Part shown: piece by piece, positions 44,260 to 57,825 of the stretch
How the letters are laid out: each line of letters begins with the position of its first letter
How positions within the stretch are numbered: the first letter of the stretch is position 1
From: Rhizophagus clarus
Lineage: Eukaryota; Glomeromycota; Glomeromycetes; Glomerales; Glomeraceae
Direction of reading: 5' to 3'
Assembly: GCA_015698045.1 (NCBI GenBank)
Contig: BLAL01000034.1
Coordinates: forward strand, 1,302,001 to 1,366,000
Length of the DNA stretch: 64,000 bases
Position numbers and translations under genes: made by a program
Notes under the pieces: model-generated
What the model saw: the letters and a program-made list of their open reading frames with translations, nothing else
Told to the model about the DNA's origin: nothing
Databases searched by the model: none

Positions 44260-46551
44260 ATGAGATCACCTTCACCAAGTGCGCGTTCACCTTCAGAATC
44301 GCATACATCGTTACCATTAAATGATGATAAATATACTTTTCATTCATCACCGAACATGTATTTTACAAGAACAAATCGTTTACAATTAGCATTAAATAAA
44401 ATAAAGAAGAAAATATATCGTACTCCTATGCGAATGAAATTATTAACCTTCTTTACTTTAATATTGCTTAGTTTTGTATTGATAAAAGGATTAATGATAT
44501 TTGCTTCTGGTGTGTCATCATGGATGAATGCCATTCCTCCTCTTATAATTGGTAAGTCCTTGGATATCACTCTTTTTTTGGTTAAAACGTTAAGTATATG
44601 TGCTAACTATTTTTATGAATGTCTGAATATTCTCCTGTCAAAAAAAAAAAAAAAAGAAAAACAAGATTATTCACCAGTAAAATATTTAGAAATAGATCCA
44701 AATGCATCAGCAGAATTACCAGAAGGAGTTTCGATTTATCATGTTACCAAAGAATTCGGAGAAGCATCATTAGGAGGGCTAGGACAAATGGTAACGGGAT
44801 TATCACGAGCACAATCAACAAATACGTCAATAGGAGTTAATGTAGTAATGCCATATTATTCATTTTTAAGTAAATTATATCGACCACAAAAATTTGCACA
44901 ATCCGCAATTAAAGTTCGGGATAGAAATGGACAATGGAAAGATGTTAAATTTTTAGTTTACAGACTTATTTGGAATATAATGAATAATGAAGATGTATTA
45001 GCGAGTAATTCAGAAGAAAACCCATCTCATGTAATTAATATATTTATGATTGGGCCAGCATCAAATATTGTACCGTTAAATCAAGCATTTAAAGCATCAA
45101 ACAGAGCAAAAATTTATAGTAGCAAATCGGATTTACCACTTGAATGGATGGATTTATATTTTTGCAAAGCTGCCGCTGAATTTATTACATATATGAACAT
45201 GATGATTGATACTCCTTTATTCGCTAAAAGTGACACAAGAGGCGTTGATATAGTACATATTCACGGTTCTTCTAATGCACTCACAATAGAATTTCTTAAA
45301 AAATTTCATGAGAGTGGGAAATTTGGAAAAAAAATTCCTGCTATAGTTTATACAATTCATGATTATCTAGAAGAACAACTTTATTCTAATGATATAAAAA
45401 ATATACAAAAATTTATTGATTTTGATAAATTTCGAGGGGATAAACTTCAATATTTTTATAATAATCGGATGTATATGTCAGGTTACGCGATTGATAACGC
45501 ACAAATAGTAACATTCGTATCAAAAACTTTAGCAAAAGAAATGATTGAAGGTCCAATGGAATTTCCATTTAGAGAATTAATTATGGCAAATATTTTGAAT
45601 AAAGCAAAATTAGGGAAATGGTTTGGAATAACAAACGGGATAGATTTTACTGCATATAATCCATTTAATGATACAATGTTAATTGAAAGTAATGCTAATT
45701 TCCCAAAAAATATTTATAATTTTGATCCAGTTCTTTTGTACGCAGAATCAATTGATGGAGCATCACAAGAATTAGTTGCAACATCAAAACAAAGTGCAAA
45801 AGCATATTTAATTAGAGAAGGTTTATTAAATAAAGATGATATAAATAGACCCTTAATATTATATGTTGGTAGGTTTGAGTATAGTAAAGGATTACAATTC
45901 TTTAATGTTGCAGTTGAATTATTTGTGGAAATGGATGTGAAATTTATTATAATGGGACAAAAAAATAATTATTCTTCAGAGAAATTAAAAAGATTATCAG
46001 CTAATGCACCTGATAATATTATTTATATAGATGATTTAGAATTTCAGAAAGATTGGGACGTAATATATAGAGCTGCTTCAGATATATTATTTGTTCCAAG
46101 TTTAACTGAAAGTTCTGGTTTAGTTGCAGCTGAAGGTTTATTATTTGGTATGCCTATTATTAGTACAGGTGTTGGTGGTTTGAAAGAATTCTTAGTTAAT
46201 AAAACTGAAAAAGATGATATCAAAAATGATTATAATTCTTATTTATTTGAATTAGTTGATGATTTAATTATTAGTTTATCTTTTGATAATATGAAATTAG
46301 CAATAATAGAAGCCATTAATGATTGGAAAAGAATGAATAATGATATAAGAGAAAAAGAAATTTTTTTAAGAAAATTAATTAAAGACGCTTTTAAATTAAG
46401 TTGGAATCGTCCTGAAGGACCTGTCGAACATTATTTAAAAATTTATAGAATGGCTATGTTACAAATTCACGATAAATTAGAAGAAGAATTATGGATCGAT
46501 TATGATAATAATGATTATATATTTGATGATTTAAACGATTTGAATAAATAA
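44260..46551 (+). CDS. Membrane-anchored GT5-type (starch/glycogen/alpha-glucan synthase-like) glycosyltransferase
   Basis: 763 residues in one frame. A Ser/Pro-rich N-terminus (1-40) and basic patch (41-60) precede a membrane segment at 61-83 (LLTFFTLILLSFVLIKGLMI). The GT-B fold starts at ~158: HVTKEFGEASLGGLGQ resembles the nucleotide-sugar-binding K-x-G-G-L-G region of GT5. The C-terminal half has GRFEYSKGL and FVPSLTESSGLVAAEGLLFG with the E-x7-E pattern. Fungal cytosolic glycogen synthase is GT3, and fungal GT5 domains are usually part of large alpha-1,3-glucan synthases, so a stand-alone anchored GT5 is notable. The segment 44552-44677 (GTAAGT...TGCTAAC...CCAG, 126 nt) could be an in-frame intron; it would remove a second hydrophobic segment (~100-126) and a poly-Lys run encoded by an A-tract. 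Confidence 0.8.
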   Translation: MRSPSPSARSPSESHTSLPLNDDKYTFHSSPNMYFTRTNRLQLALNKIKKKIYRTPMRMKLLTFFTLILLSFVLIKGLMIFASGVSSWMNAIPPLIIGKSLDITLFLVKTLSICANYFYECLNILLSKKKKKEKQDYSPVKYLEIDPNASAELPEGVSIYHVTKEFGEASLGGLGQMVTGLSRAQSTNTSIGVNVVMPYYSFLSKLYRPQKFAQSAIKVRDRNGQWKDVKFLVYRLIWNIMNNEDVLASNSEENPSHVINIFMIGPASNIVPLNQAFKASNRAKIYSSKSDLPLEWMDLYFCKAAAEFITYMNMMIDTPLFAKSDTRGVDIVHIHGSSNALTIEFLKKFHESGKFGKKIPAIVYTIHDYLEEQLYSNDIKNIQKFIDFDKFRGDKLQYFYNNRMYMSGYAIDNAQIVTFVSKTLAKEMIEGPMEFPFRELIMANILNKAKLGKWFGITNGIDFTAYNPFNDTMLIESNANFPKNIYNFDPVLLYAESIDGASQELVATSKQSAKAYLIREGLLNKDDINRPLILYVGRFEYSKGLQFFNVAVELFVEMDVKFIIMGQKNNYSSEKLKRLSANAPDNIIYIDDLEFQKDWDVIYRAASDILFVPSLTESSGLVAAEGLLFGMPIISTGVGGLKEFLVNKTEKDDIKNDYNSYLFELVDDLIISLSFDNMKLAIIEAINDWKRMNNDIREKEIFLRKLIKDAFKLSWNRPEGPVEHYLKIYRMAMLQIHDKLEEELWIDYDNNDYIFDDLNDLNK

Positions 46552-47371
46552 TATAATTAATAATAAAAAAAAAAAAAAATAATAATAAATTAATAGATTT
46601 TCTGGTTTAGTTTTAATATATATAGGATCTATGTTTGTTTTTTTTTATACTTTAAATAAATTGTGAATATAGATATAAGTGTATGATGACAATGTTTTCT
46701 TTACATCTAGATTTAATAATAAATTATATGAAATATTGTTATTTCTTTCCTAGCTCATGAGCAATATTAGTAGAGGTAGAGTAGAAAATCATCAAACTGC
46801 AGTAAATTAGCCCAAATTAGCCTTATTTATGAACCCATGTCCCATGGTCATAATTCTATAATCGAAATAGGAAGTAAGACCGGAAACTTCTTTTTATAAT
46901 GATAAAATTCATAAATTTGAAAATATTCAGTATCCTCGCTATCATTTATTAAATTTATTCTATCATTAACTTCGGTTATACAAAAGTTATACTCAAAATT
47001 CGCAATATTAATAAAAGAAATTGGACTTTTTCTCGCTATAGCACGTTATTCGTTATATAAAAACTCGTTATAGTAAATAAGAAAAAAAAATTAAAGGATT
47101 TAGTCTAAAAAAAATGACACTAAATGTATATATAGTTTGCTCAAACTTTTTTTTCTCTTTATTTATCTAAATATGATTTATTCATTCAATATGCGTTTCA
47201 ATGTGAAGATACTTATTTTAATGATTATCAATCAAATAAAAATAAAAATTATGTATATTATGATCGAAAATCCAGATGCTTAACCTGTTTATCACTTTAT
47301 AAAAAGGATCATAATTGACAGAAAAAAAAAAAAAAAAAATTTTTTTTTTATAATCGTTTATAAGTCCGAAG
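46552..47371. other. Intergenic region between GT5 and FluG-like genes
   Basis: About 820 bases: the presumed 3' end of the GT5 gene and the promoter of the next gene. Homopolymer A/T tracts occur just before 47,372. No further gene seen. Confidence 0.45.
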
Positions 47372-50300
47372 ATGTCCAATATTATAGATGGCCAACCTAT
47401 AACTCATGATATATTATTAAGAACTGTCAATACATATCCTTTAATTGACAATCATGCTCATAATCTTTTGGACTCTTTAACATCGTTGTCATGTCCCTTA
47501 GAAATTTGTTTTTCTGAAGCACGTGGTGAAGCATTACAAAATGCAATTGAAACCTGTGCCTTAAAACGTGGTGTGCAACAACTCTCTAAACTTTATAATT
47601 GCGAAGCAACGTTAGAGGCTATTAAGAATGTTACTGATATTAAATCTTATGATGAATTGTGTAAAACGTGTTTTGAACCTACCGGAATTCAATGTCTTCT
47701 ATTGGATGATGGTCTTGATTCGTTAGATGGACTTCGTAGTGTGGAAAGTCATGTAGGGTTGGTTAAATGTGCAAAACGAATTGTTAGAATTGAACAAATT
47801 GCTGAGCAAGTTATTGGTGATTTAGCCAAAACCTTTAAAACTTCGGAAGATGAATTTGTAGTAGAATTGAACTCTTTTCGGGACCCTTTTAATGAAAAAC
47901 TTGAATCATTAGCAAATTCGGATCTTGTGGTTTCTTTTAAAAGTATCGCAGCTTACAGAGCTGGATTAAATATTAATTGTAACGTTAATGATGAAGATGT
48001 CGCACTTTCTTTAGCTAACTTTGTGCTTTTATGTGTAAAATCCGAGAAACAAGAAATTAAACTTGTTGATAAAATTCTTATCGACTATATTTTAAAATTA
48101 ACTATTGATATTGCTGTTAAGCATGATATTCCTATTCAATTCCATACAGGTATCGTGAATCATACATTTTTAAATAATTGGATTTTTTTTTCCTTTCTCA
48201 TTAATTTAAATCATAAAAATGTTCGATCCAATTGTTTGTTAGGATTTGGTGATAATGATCTTGATCTTCTTACATCAAATCCTCTTTATCTCCGAGAGTT
48301 AATTGAAACACATCCTACTGCAAAGTTTATTTTATTACATTCTGCGTACCCTTATACACGTCAGGCAGGATACCTTGCATCTGTTTATGCTAATGTTTAT
48401 GTTGATTTTGGTCTTGTATTTCCATTAATTTCTGCAACGGGACAGCAGGCAAACTTAAAAGAATTGGTAAATATAAATATTATTATTAAATTATTTTCAT
48501 TAATATTAAATAAGTTCTTTATCATTATTCAGTTTGAGATTTGTCCGAGTAACAAAATTTTGTTTAGTACAGGTAAAAAAAATTTAATCTGCTCAATGGG
48601 TGACGAAAACCTCATATTTAGAGCACTTTTGAATAAAATTTTTGATTATTTTAGATGGGCATTATCTTCCAGAATCATTTTATGTTGCAGCAATTCAAGT
48701 TAGAGAAACTTTGGGTAAAGTTTTACTCGAATCCGTGGAAAACAAAGATTTTACTATAGAAGAAGCACTGAAAATAGCCAAGCAAGTCATGTTTAATAAT
48801 TCTAATAAATTATATAAATTAAATTTGATACCAGAAATCATTACAAGTCAAGGTAAAATTCTTTATTTATATATACTGTATATATATAGATGTATTTTTC
48901 CTTTAAACTCTTGTTCCCTTTTCTTTAGAGCATGTCACTGAAACATTCACAGGAATGTCAAAATTTGCACTTAAGAAGCTTAAATATAATGGAGTAAAAT
49001 ATGTACGTTTAGGATGGGTAGACATTGCAAATATTCTTCGGTTCCGGGCAATTCCAATTGATCGATTCATCGAATATACAGTTTCCAATGGAGTAACTGT
49101 TGCAAAATGTTTAAATTCACTTCCTATTTATGGAGATGTTGTATTAAAAGGATTTAGCGCTTCAGGAGAAGTTTTTTTAAAACCCGATTTAAATACTATT
49201 GTACAATTACCTTATCGTCCTACACATGCTTTTGTTCATACGTTATTGGAAAATAAATGGACTCCAAATGATGTAGAATATGATTCAACATCGAGTAAAC
49301 CTTCATATTTTTCATTATGTTCAAGAATATGTTTGAAAAATATTATTGAACTAGCAAGAAAAGAGTTTGGAATTAACTTTTTAGTTGGGATTGAATCAGA
49401 ATTTATATTATTAAAAGGTCATAATAATCATGAAACTTATCAACCTGATGCTGTTGATAATACAGTGTATTGTGATTCAGCAGCTTTTCAAAATCCTTCT
49501 ACAGTATCAACTATTGAAGAGATTCTTGAAGCTTTACAAAATCAAAACATCGAGGTAGAACAATTTCATCCAGAGTCGAGTCCGGGCCAGTTTGAAATTA
49601 TCACTGGACCTGATAATCCTTTAGCTGCCGTTGATAAAGTTGTCATAACACGACAAACTATTTACGATATTGCAGCTAAGAATTGTCTTAAAGCTACTTT
49701 TATACCAAAACCTTTCAACAATCACGGTAATTATCTAGAATATTCTGTTAAATTTACTCTCGTTTTAACTAATCCCTTTTCTCTCTTTTTTTTTAACTTA
49801 TAGCCGGAACAGCTTCACATGTTCACATTTCTATTCATGAGATTGATCAAAACAAAAATATTGATGATAATCATCATTCAAAATTATCTCGTAAAGAAAG
49901 ATCATTTATTGCAGGTGTATTACAACATTTGAAAGCAGTAGCCGCTTTAACAATGCCAACCTCTAATTCTTACGAAAGGACTGTTGATCATTGTTGGTCC
50001 GGTAAATGGATTTGTTGGGGTGTTGAAAATAGGTAAAATTGTTTAAAATACCGTAAATACAGATAATCATTTTTAATAATTCTTTTTGGATAATAGAGAA
50101 ACACCTATTAGAGTATGTTATCGTTCTGACAAAGGAATTAAAGGAGGAATGGATGTTAATTTTGAATTTAAATGTGTTGATGCAACAGCAAATCCATATA
50201 TAGCTTTAGCCGCTTTGCTTAGCGCTGGTATTGATGGTATTAAAAAAGGATTGGAATTAAATATGCTTGATTGTCAAGGTAAAAAAAGGGATCAAATAGT

Positions 50301-50646
50301 TATATATAAATAAGTTACTCATTTTTGTATCATGAATTTAAGATGATCCCGCAAGTTTATCACCTGAAAATCGTGCTAAACTAGGAATTACCGAACGACT
50401 ACCCGATACCCTAGAAGAATCTTTATCTGAGTTGAAAAAGGATGAAGATTTAATTAAATCTATTGGAGAGGATATTATTCAATGTTTTATTACTGTTAAA
50501 GAGGTATGTAAACTTATCTATTTATTAATTGTTTTATTATTTGAATTAATCCTTTTTTCTTTTTTTTAAAAAAAAAGAGTGAATTAGACTATTTTAAATC
50601 TCTCTCTAAAGATAAAATATATGAAATTCTTTTTGAGAAATACTAA
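47372..50646 (+). CDS. fluG: FluG-like fusion: amidohydrolase plus type I glutamine-synthetase domain
   Basis: Model: join(47372..48149, 48243..48466, 48533..48572, 48655..48852, 48929..49726, 49804..50032, 50097..50278, 50343..50503, 50578..50646), 892 residues, against ~865 for Aspergillus FluG. The N-terminal ~430 residues are an amidohydrolase-2-type TIM barrel with the metal-binding HAH in [10 protein letters not shown] and a later QFHTG. From ~435 on it is a GS-I/FluG-type synthetase: [34 protein letters not shown], and [12 protein letters not shown]. All introns keep phase, and the joins restore conserved text ([21 protein letters not shown]). In Aspergillus FluG acts in an extracellular developmental signal; in other organisms such fusions act in nitrogen metabolism. 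The substrate here is unknown. Confidence 0.9.
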
Positions 50647-51103
50647 ATAATTAAAAGAGAATTAAAATTTTTCGAAATAATACAATAGAAAAATAATATA
50701 ATTTTAATAAATAAAATAAACATTTTGCAAGAATTTTATTTATTATTCAGTGTTTGATTTAGAAATGGTAACGTAACTTCGTATTTCTTTATTTCTCACA
50801 AAGGTTATATACGTTAATGAATCTAACATCGAAAGAACAAAATGTTTTCTTATTATAGCTTCAATTTAGTAATAATAATTTATTTCAATAATAAAAATTG
50901 ACAAATTTAACGCAGAAAAATATAAATAATAATATAGAATGATTATGATTATGAATTGGAATATAAAAATGACTATGAAGCAGGACTTACGATTCATTTA
51001 CGCATTTGCCATGCTGGATCCGATGACATGGTTGGTTTACTGTTACTATAATGAAAAAAATTATATACAGATCAAACGACAAAACCCAAAAAAAGGAAAT
51101 AAA
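50647..51103. other. Space between convergent FluG-like and NUP214-like genes
   Basis: 457 AT-rich bases that must hold both 3' ends. The small frame at 50939-51145 is not convincing, as it runs across the last exon of the opposite gene. Confidence 0.5.
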
Positions 51104-54100
51104 TTAATGTATAATAATAACATACGCAGATGTTGGAGTAATTGATGCACTGCCAAAACCGCCACCACTTCCTGCACTACAATGCAATAAAGACAAGAAA
51201 TGTAAATTTGACGTTGCAAAACAAAATAAAAGAAATATTATTTTCAAAAATACCTTGCAAAACGAGCGAAACCGCCACCACTTGGAGTTTTAAGTACAGA
51301 TGTATTTAGAGGGGACGGTGATCCAAAAGGATGTGTTGGCATACCAGTTTGTCCAAATATCGGTTGTGGTTGACCCAAACCGATTTGTCCAAAAGTTGGC
51401 TCTACCCGTCCGAAAGAAGGTGTTTGCCCGAATCCTGTCTGTCCAAATGCGGGTTGAGCAAAAGCACTGGGTATTTGAGGTGATTGACCAAACGATGGCT
51501 GTCCGAATGTTGGCTGCGGCTGCGCTAGACTAAATGCATTAGCAGTCGGAGGCGGCGTGGCAAATGCGGGTGGAACATTATTACCGCTAATGCTAAATGT
51601 ATTTGGTATAAATGAAGAAGGCGTAGGTGTCGTTTGTCCGAAAGACGATGGCTCTCTCGAACTAAATGATCCAAGACTTGTAGCGCTGAGACTTGTAGCG
51701 AACTTGTTTAAATCATCTTCCTCATTTGTAACAACTTTTCCTTCTCCAACTTTGGATTCAGTTGATATTTCGCCAGGTTCGGCTACTTGGAATTTCTCCT
51801 CCAATGAGGTAATTGGTTCCTCTTTCTTTTCAAATTCGGCAGAAGATAGAATTTCAGAACTTTCATAATATTGAGGTTCTGATACTTTTGATATACTTGA
51901 TATTTCAGCTGCAGCAATAAATTTACTTAATTTAGCATCGAGAGAATCTTCTGAAAGATCCTGCGTCGTACTCGATTGTTCCGATGTTATAGTGTCTTTT
52001 TGTTCACTACTTAAACTATAGGAAACACCCTCTTCTGTTTTAGGAGATTCTGGTGATGATATAAAATAATCCGAAATATTACCAATATTATTATTAATAT
52101 TAGAGAATTTTGGTGGTTCATAGAAATTGTCTTCGAAAGGATCAATTTGCAATCTAGCGATTCGATCTTCATCGTTGGTCAAATTGATTCGTGAAAAGCG
52201 ATCCGAATCGATAATATTTTCAAACTTTTGCTCTTCGGTGATTTCGTCGTCATCATCTTCAGATTGCTCTTGAAACTTCACTCTTGTTTCTTTTAATGAT
52301 ATACGCTCATATGTCAAATTGTTACCTACATACACATTATCATTAACATCGTAGTTAATGTCATCACTAACATCGTCACTAACATCATCATCATCATCAT
52401 CGTCACCTTTCTTTTCAAAATAGCGTAATCTCATTTCTCTTAATTCTGAAATTTTTTTGTTATAATTTTGCGAATACTCATTTGTGTCTTCACTTATAGG
52501 AAGGCTAAAATCGGTGTATGTGTTCTTTTTTATTGGAGTATCTAATTCATTATAATAATCGCTTTCTTCATCAAAAGAGAAACTGTTTCTAAGTGGACTT
52601 CCATGTTTATTTCTCTCGATAGAATCCTTCAGCTTATCTATGCCTATTTGTGCTGAACCACGAGTTTTAATTGGACTCTTCTTTCTTGGTGAGATAATCT
52701 TAGGTGATGCACGCGATTGCACTACAAAATTTACAAAAAATTAATGATGAATTTCATAAAGATACTTTTAAGCTTCATATGGTTTAATATAATATCTCCA
52801 CCTGGCTCAATATCACTAAAAAGATTTGTTCCGTAAGGTATTTTTCTCTTGCTTTTATTTATATTTGAAAATTTAAATAATTTCCATTCTTTCTTTATTA
52901 TTTGATTAGTTTTTTCTTCAGCTTCAGCTGAAAATTTTACGGGTATTATACTTTTTCTAGTTTCATGTTCAATTTGCTGAGACACAAAATCGTTGGAACG
53001 TTCATTGAAGTTCATAGATGAAAGTTGCTCGGTAATCGAATCTATTTGAGTATTTAATTGTTCTATTTGAGATGCATTACTGTATAAGCCTTTACTAATA
53101 TTTTGAATTGAGCGGTCAATATACTCTAAAGGAGGCTGTCTACAATTCCATAAAGAAATAAACAAATAAATATGTATTAGTATAATTAAATAAATTATTC
53201 GAACGAATTACTACATAATCACCCTGTAAATTTATTCGCTTTATGATCTTTAATTTGCTCGTATAACATGTTTAATTGTTTTTCTAATGCCTCCGCGTTT
53301 TCTTTAACGTTCTTAAAATTGTAACCAAATTGACATTTAAATTCAGATATTTGAAACGATACTCTAAATAGATTAATTTTACCTGAAAAGCCTTCTTGTA
53401 TTTTTCGGTAATCCTTGATTGTATTGTTCCTCGACGTGGAGTAACTTCTTGAGCTGATGCTAATAACCCAATCTCCTGTTTCGCCATAGCGTCTTCTATT
53501 GTAGATAGAATAATAAGTAAAATTTAAGTTAAAAGTTAACTAAAATGTATGAGAAATAATGAAGATAACCTTTTACAAAATTACGATTTAAATCGGTAGT
53601 CTCTTGATTCAAATTACTAAGATACTCGATTATATTTTTGATCTCTTTTTCCAAACGCTTAGTCTCTAGTACTATTATAGGAAAATCTCCAATTGACCAC
53701 TCGTCAGGATTTTCAAGACTGTCCGTCTTCGTCCGTTCTTTATATTTTGCTATGTAATTTTTTTCAATATCATCTATTAAAAGTTGAATCTAAAAAAAAG
53801 GACAGAGAAATTATTACGGATGACAATTATAAAATTAAGAATAAACGATTAATTACACACTTCTAGAATGCCTTTCTCAGTTGCAATTAGTCGAACTTCG
53901 TGTGGCGATCTTTCTCCGTCAATATCGAGTTCCGTAGGACTAGCTTGTTTTACCCTTGAAGGTGCATTATGAGAGTTAGATCCCATAGTTGCAATTGCAA
54001 TATTATTCATTAAGTTAGAACGACCAAGCGGAGGAAAATTGTTTTTCGGTATATTAGTTGTGCTAGAGGCAATAACAGGAGCGGATACGTTGTTATTTAC

Positions 54101-56090
54101 AGAAGTCATATAAGCCAAGGCGTTAAAAGTAGCAGTTACTAACATATTTGGACTTGTCGTAATAACAGCAGCTGTTTGACCGGTTTTTGGACCGGCGTTA
54201 ATAGGAACTTTTGGGATGTTGATAGGAACTTTTGGACCAGTGTTGATAGGAACTTTTGGACCGGTGCTAATAGCATCTTTTGGATTAGCAGTAATAGTAT
54301 CTGAAGGTCCGGTAGCAGGAAAGGATGTCGCAACTGTCATTCCAGGGTAATTTGTTCCGTTCTGACATGCATTTTTTTGGAAACAACGATACGCTATAAC
54401 TTCGCTTTCGTTATTATAAATTAAAAGAATGGGGACTGGTGGTATTTTACTATCTTCGTCCCCTGTTAATTTTGTAAACCAAATGTCTGTAGAAGATAGA
54501 TCAAGTGCCATTCCAATAGGTACTGTCTCATTATCTGAAACTGGAAGAATTGCACGGGCAGTTTCTGAAAGACTCCAACTAGACCATTCATTAGATTCAT
54601 CACGACCAATTATATTTGTTTCAGAAGAATTTGTACAGGCACAAATAACAATATTTTTCAAATCCGATCCCCTAAAATTAAATTAAACATTGAAATTATA
54701 AATGGTATTAAATTACATGACGTAAATCATATTGAGAAGATCTGGTATTTTTACCAATCCTTAATAGATTCCATAAACAAATAAGGGGTCTTTTCACAAT
54801 TACTCGGAAAACAAATATCTGGAACTTTACTATAAACAGTCTTTGGCTTATTCTCGGATATAACGTATTCTATGTATTCAGAATTTTCATCTTCAACAAT
54901 TGGATAATAAGTTACTATAAATATAGTATTTTCTAGCCAGAGAACATTCCTAACTATAAAATAAAAGTGAGACTTTTAAACATTTTCAAAAAAAAAAAAA
55001 AAAAAAAATTTCATATAAAACAATTGATAAACAATATACCACAATGAGCAGGTTGCTGTATTTCTGGTGGTGCTAGACGTACATCTTTTTCATTTCCCTC
55101 AGGAGTAAATTGGACAAGTTTTCCAGACTGACTGCCACAAACCAATTGTTTTCCCTTTGGCGACCAACATACTTTAAGGATGACAATAAAAGTTAACAAT
55201 CAGTATTTATTAAATGATCCATTTTTTGAAAATTTGTAGCTTACTAGCTGTAACTTGATCGCCAATTTTAGGAGTTTGTATGGAACCGATATCTACATTT
55301 GAAATAAAATCTTTAATATATACAACGCCTGAAACAAGAAGGAATGCAATAACATTTTTTCTTTCTCCAGGATTAGGACGAATATCCATAATATCATCCG
55401 AAAATTTCATAATTTGATATGGTTGAATTTCAGAAGACTATATACAGCAACGAAATATATCGTAATAGATCGCATTTAATGGTGATAACAAAAATATAAA
55501 TTTCTATCAAAACAATTTTAAGAAAAAAGAAATATGCTGTACCTTAGTTGAAAATTTGCTAACATCATAACATAAGGCTCGACCTCCTTCAATACCAACG
55601 ACTATAGTGAGTTGATCTGATGTCAACCTCAAAAAATGAACGCGTCCCTCGAGTATATCAATATGAATTCCTTGATTAAATGGTTCATTTGAAGCTTCTT
55701 TAAAAGCTTTACGTAAATTTTCCGTAGACGCGTAAATAAATCCTATCAATTATTAAAAAGATCCACAGGATAAATAAATTAAATCAAATATGATTAAAAC
55801 ACTATAAATATTATATAAAGTTTTAACCTTTAGATGTTCCTGCCACAAAATAACCATACAAATTAGAGACCACTAATAGCGAGGAGTAAGAAGGTATAGA
55901 TTTCTCATCGAAAACGTCTTCGGAAAGTTTTATGCTCGTTATTTTTTTATTTAGTTGTAAAAATTCAAAAAACTAAATGATAGTATATAAAGTTTAAAGT
56001 CCTTGATTCAAGATCGTAACAGACATTAATAGACAAACTTACATCTACGTTAGCTTCTTCAATAGTTGTTTCTTCGATTTCCTCGAGCAT
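51104..56090 (-). CDS. NUP214: NUP214/Nup159-like FG nucleoporin
   Basis: Model: complement(join(51104..51176, 51254..52721, 52802..53139, 53223..53311, 53383..53495, 53570..53789, 53861..54671, 54755..54953, 55040..55171, 55245..55437, 55543..55742, 55828..55972, 56043..56090)), 1,342 residues, 13 exons. Residues ~1-405 are WD-like propeller sequence (ICWSPKGKQLVCGSQSGKLV; VLWLENTIFIVTYYP), followed by a Pro/Thr/Val linker with PINTGPKVPINTGPKVP repeats, a helical coiled-coil region (~577-830), an acidic stretch (GDDDDDDDVSDDVSDD), and FG repeats (~1180-1335: SFGQ, FGQTGFGQT, TFGQIGLGQ). The family docks the DEAD-box helicase DBP5 at the cytoplasmic face of the pore for mRNA export. The order propeller, coiled coil, FG matches animal NUP214 rather than yeast Nup159. 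Confidence 0.85.
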
Positions 56091-57825
56091 TATTGTAAAG
56101 TTTTACCTCTAGGAATCTTTATTTAAGATCGCGTAATATTTTTACTAATAAAGAAAATACTAAGTAGGTTGAACTAACAAAACTGATGATCATTTTTATA
56201 CATTCAAATTAATTAAATCATGTGACATAAAGTCGTAAAGTAAGAAAGTAATCTGTATTTTAATCTGAATAAATTCGATCAAGGACTTCTTTTTGGGGAC
56301 ATATCATATGTACTTACAAATGGTGATTTGCAAAACTGCAATATAACTTGACTCTCTAGTAATGTCGGATCCGCCTACTATTCCTATACTGTACTATAAG
56401 AATAAAATATTGTATTATTAATACAAATGGGAAGACATTGACGTAACTTTTGTCAGTTTTGGAAACAATGATTTTTCATTTGTTAATAATGGGCTAGTTT
56501 CCATGTTATTTCTTTCGCTTGATTAATTTATTAGTTTTAATCCATTGATCTTTTAATCATTCATTTTTCTTTGGTTTCACTATTCATAAATATGAGTATT
56601 TACTGTGCCACATCTGTCATGGTATAACTAGCGTATAAGAGTTCTTAGACGAGAAAAAAGTTTTTCACGCTAGTATTGAGAACACAATAAGCTTTTACAT
56701 TCATTTGTCGAAGCAATCAATAAAAAAAAATAATCAGTGGTGTATAGTTGTGACACACAACCTTAACAGATTGAAAGAAGTAATTTAAATGCGTATTTAT
56801 ATTCGCTGAAGAAAAATTTTTAAGGAAGGATCATCACTATATAATAAATCTACAATACTTTTTAAAGAAATAATATAAAAATTTATTAATTTATATGTTC
56901 GTTATCGAATATATAATATAAATCTTTCACTCAATGTCGAACAAGATTTTGAAGCATGGACACTGGATAGAGTCTTATTAATACTGAAGAGAATTCTTCT
57001 ATTAACACATAATCACACATAATCAATGAAGTTGTCCATAAACAGGCCTAATCAACAAACAAAAATCAGAAACATTATTTTTGCAGAAGCTTTCTTCTTA
57101 CGAATGGACTACTTGCAGATGATTATGAGGCTAATGAATTAAAGGAAGAGATATTTCTCTCTTTAAATTCTCCGTCCCGATTTCCGATCCCGTCACGTGA
57201 TATTATTTGATTCCAAGATCGAAATTGTGTATTGACTATTGTTAAATATTTTAAAATTCATATATTTGTATATTTATGAATAATAATAATGATTTTTTTT
57301 TTTTTTCTAAAGATACTTGTTCATAAGGATCAGTAATAAACAAACATAGATAATATTGATATTATAAATAGAAATTATTTTAAAACTTATTGGTGACTAA
57401 ACTAATTATAAAATTGCAAATCATTCTATAAATAATCAAGAAAATTTACTTTTTTCTTTAAGTTAGTAATATTTAAAATGAAACACATTTTCGGTATTAC
57501 AACTAGATAATTATAGATTTCATCCTTTAAATTGGGCTTTTTTACTTCTCTAACGTTTTAAAAAAAACTTAAATTTCTGTTACACAAGTAATTTATTTGT
57601 AAATCTTTCCAAATGATCTTAATACACATTACACATTAATACACGCCCGATGTATAAATTCCGTTTCATTAGATTAGTTAAGGATAATTTCTTTTTTTTT
57701 CTTCTCTCCATTTTGCGAAATATAAAGAATTTTCTTTCTGATGCAAAGATCTAATAAATAAATATATAATAATATATAATTTATTCTCTTACGGAATCTA
57801 TCCAGAAGATTTTTATACGTTCAAC
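56091..57825. promoter_or_regulatory. Divergent intergenic region between NUP214-like and secreted-protein genes
   Basis: About 1.7 kb without convincing open frames; the promoters of both genes are expected here. No transposon ends recognised. Confidence 0.4.

Noticed and set aside
46985-47095. Possible Tigger end (CTCGCTATAGCACGTTATTC...)
   Set aside because: Only loosely similar to pogo-type ends; no partner end or TA duplication found.
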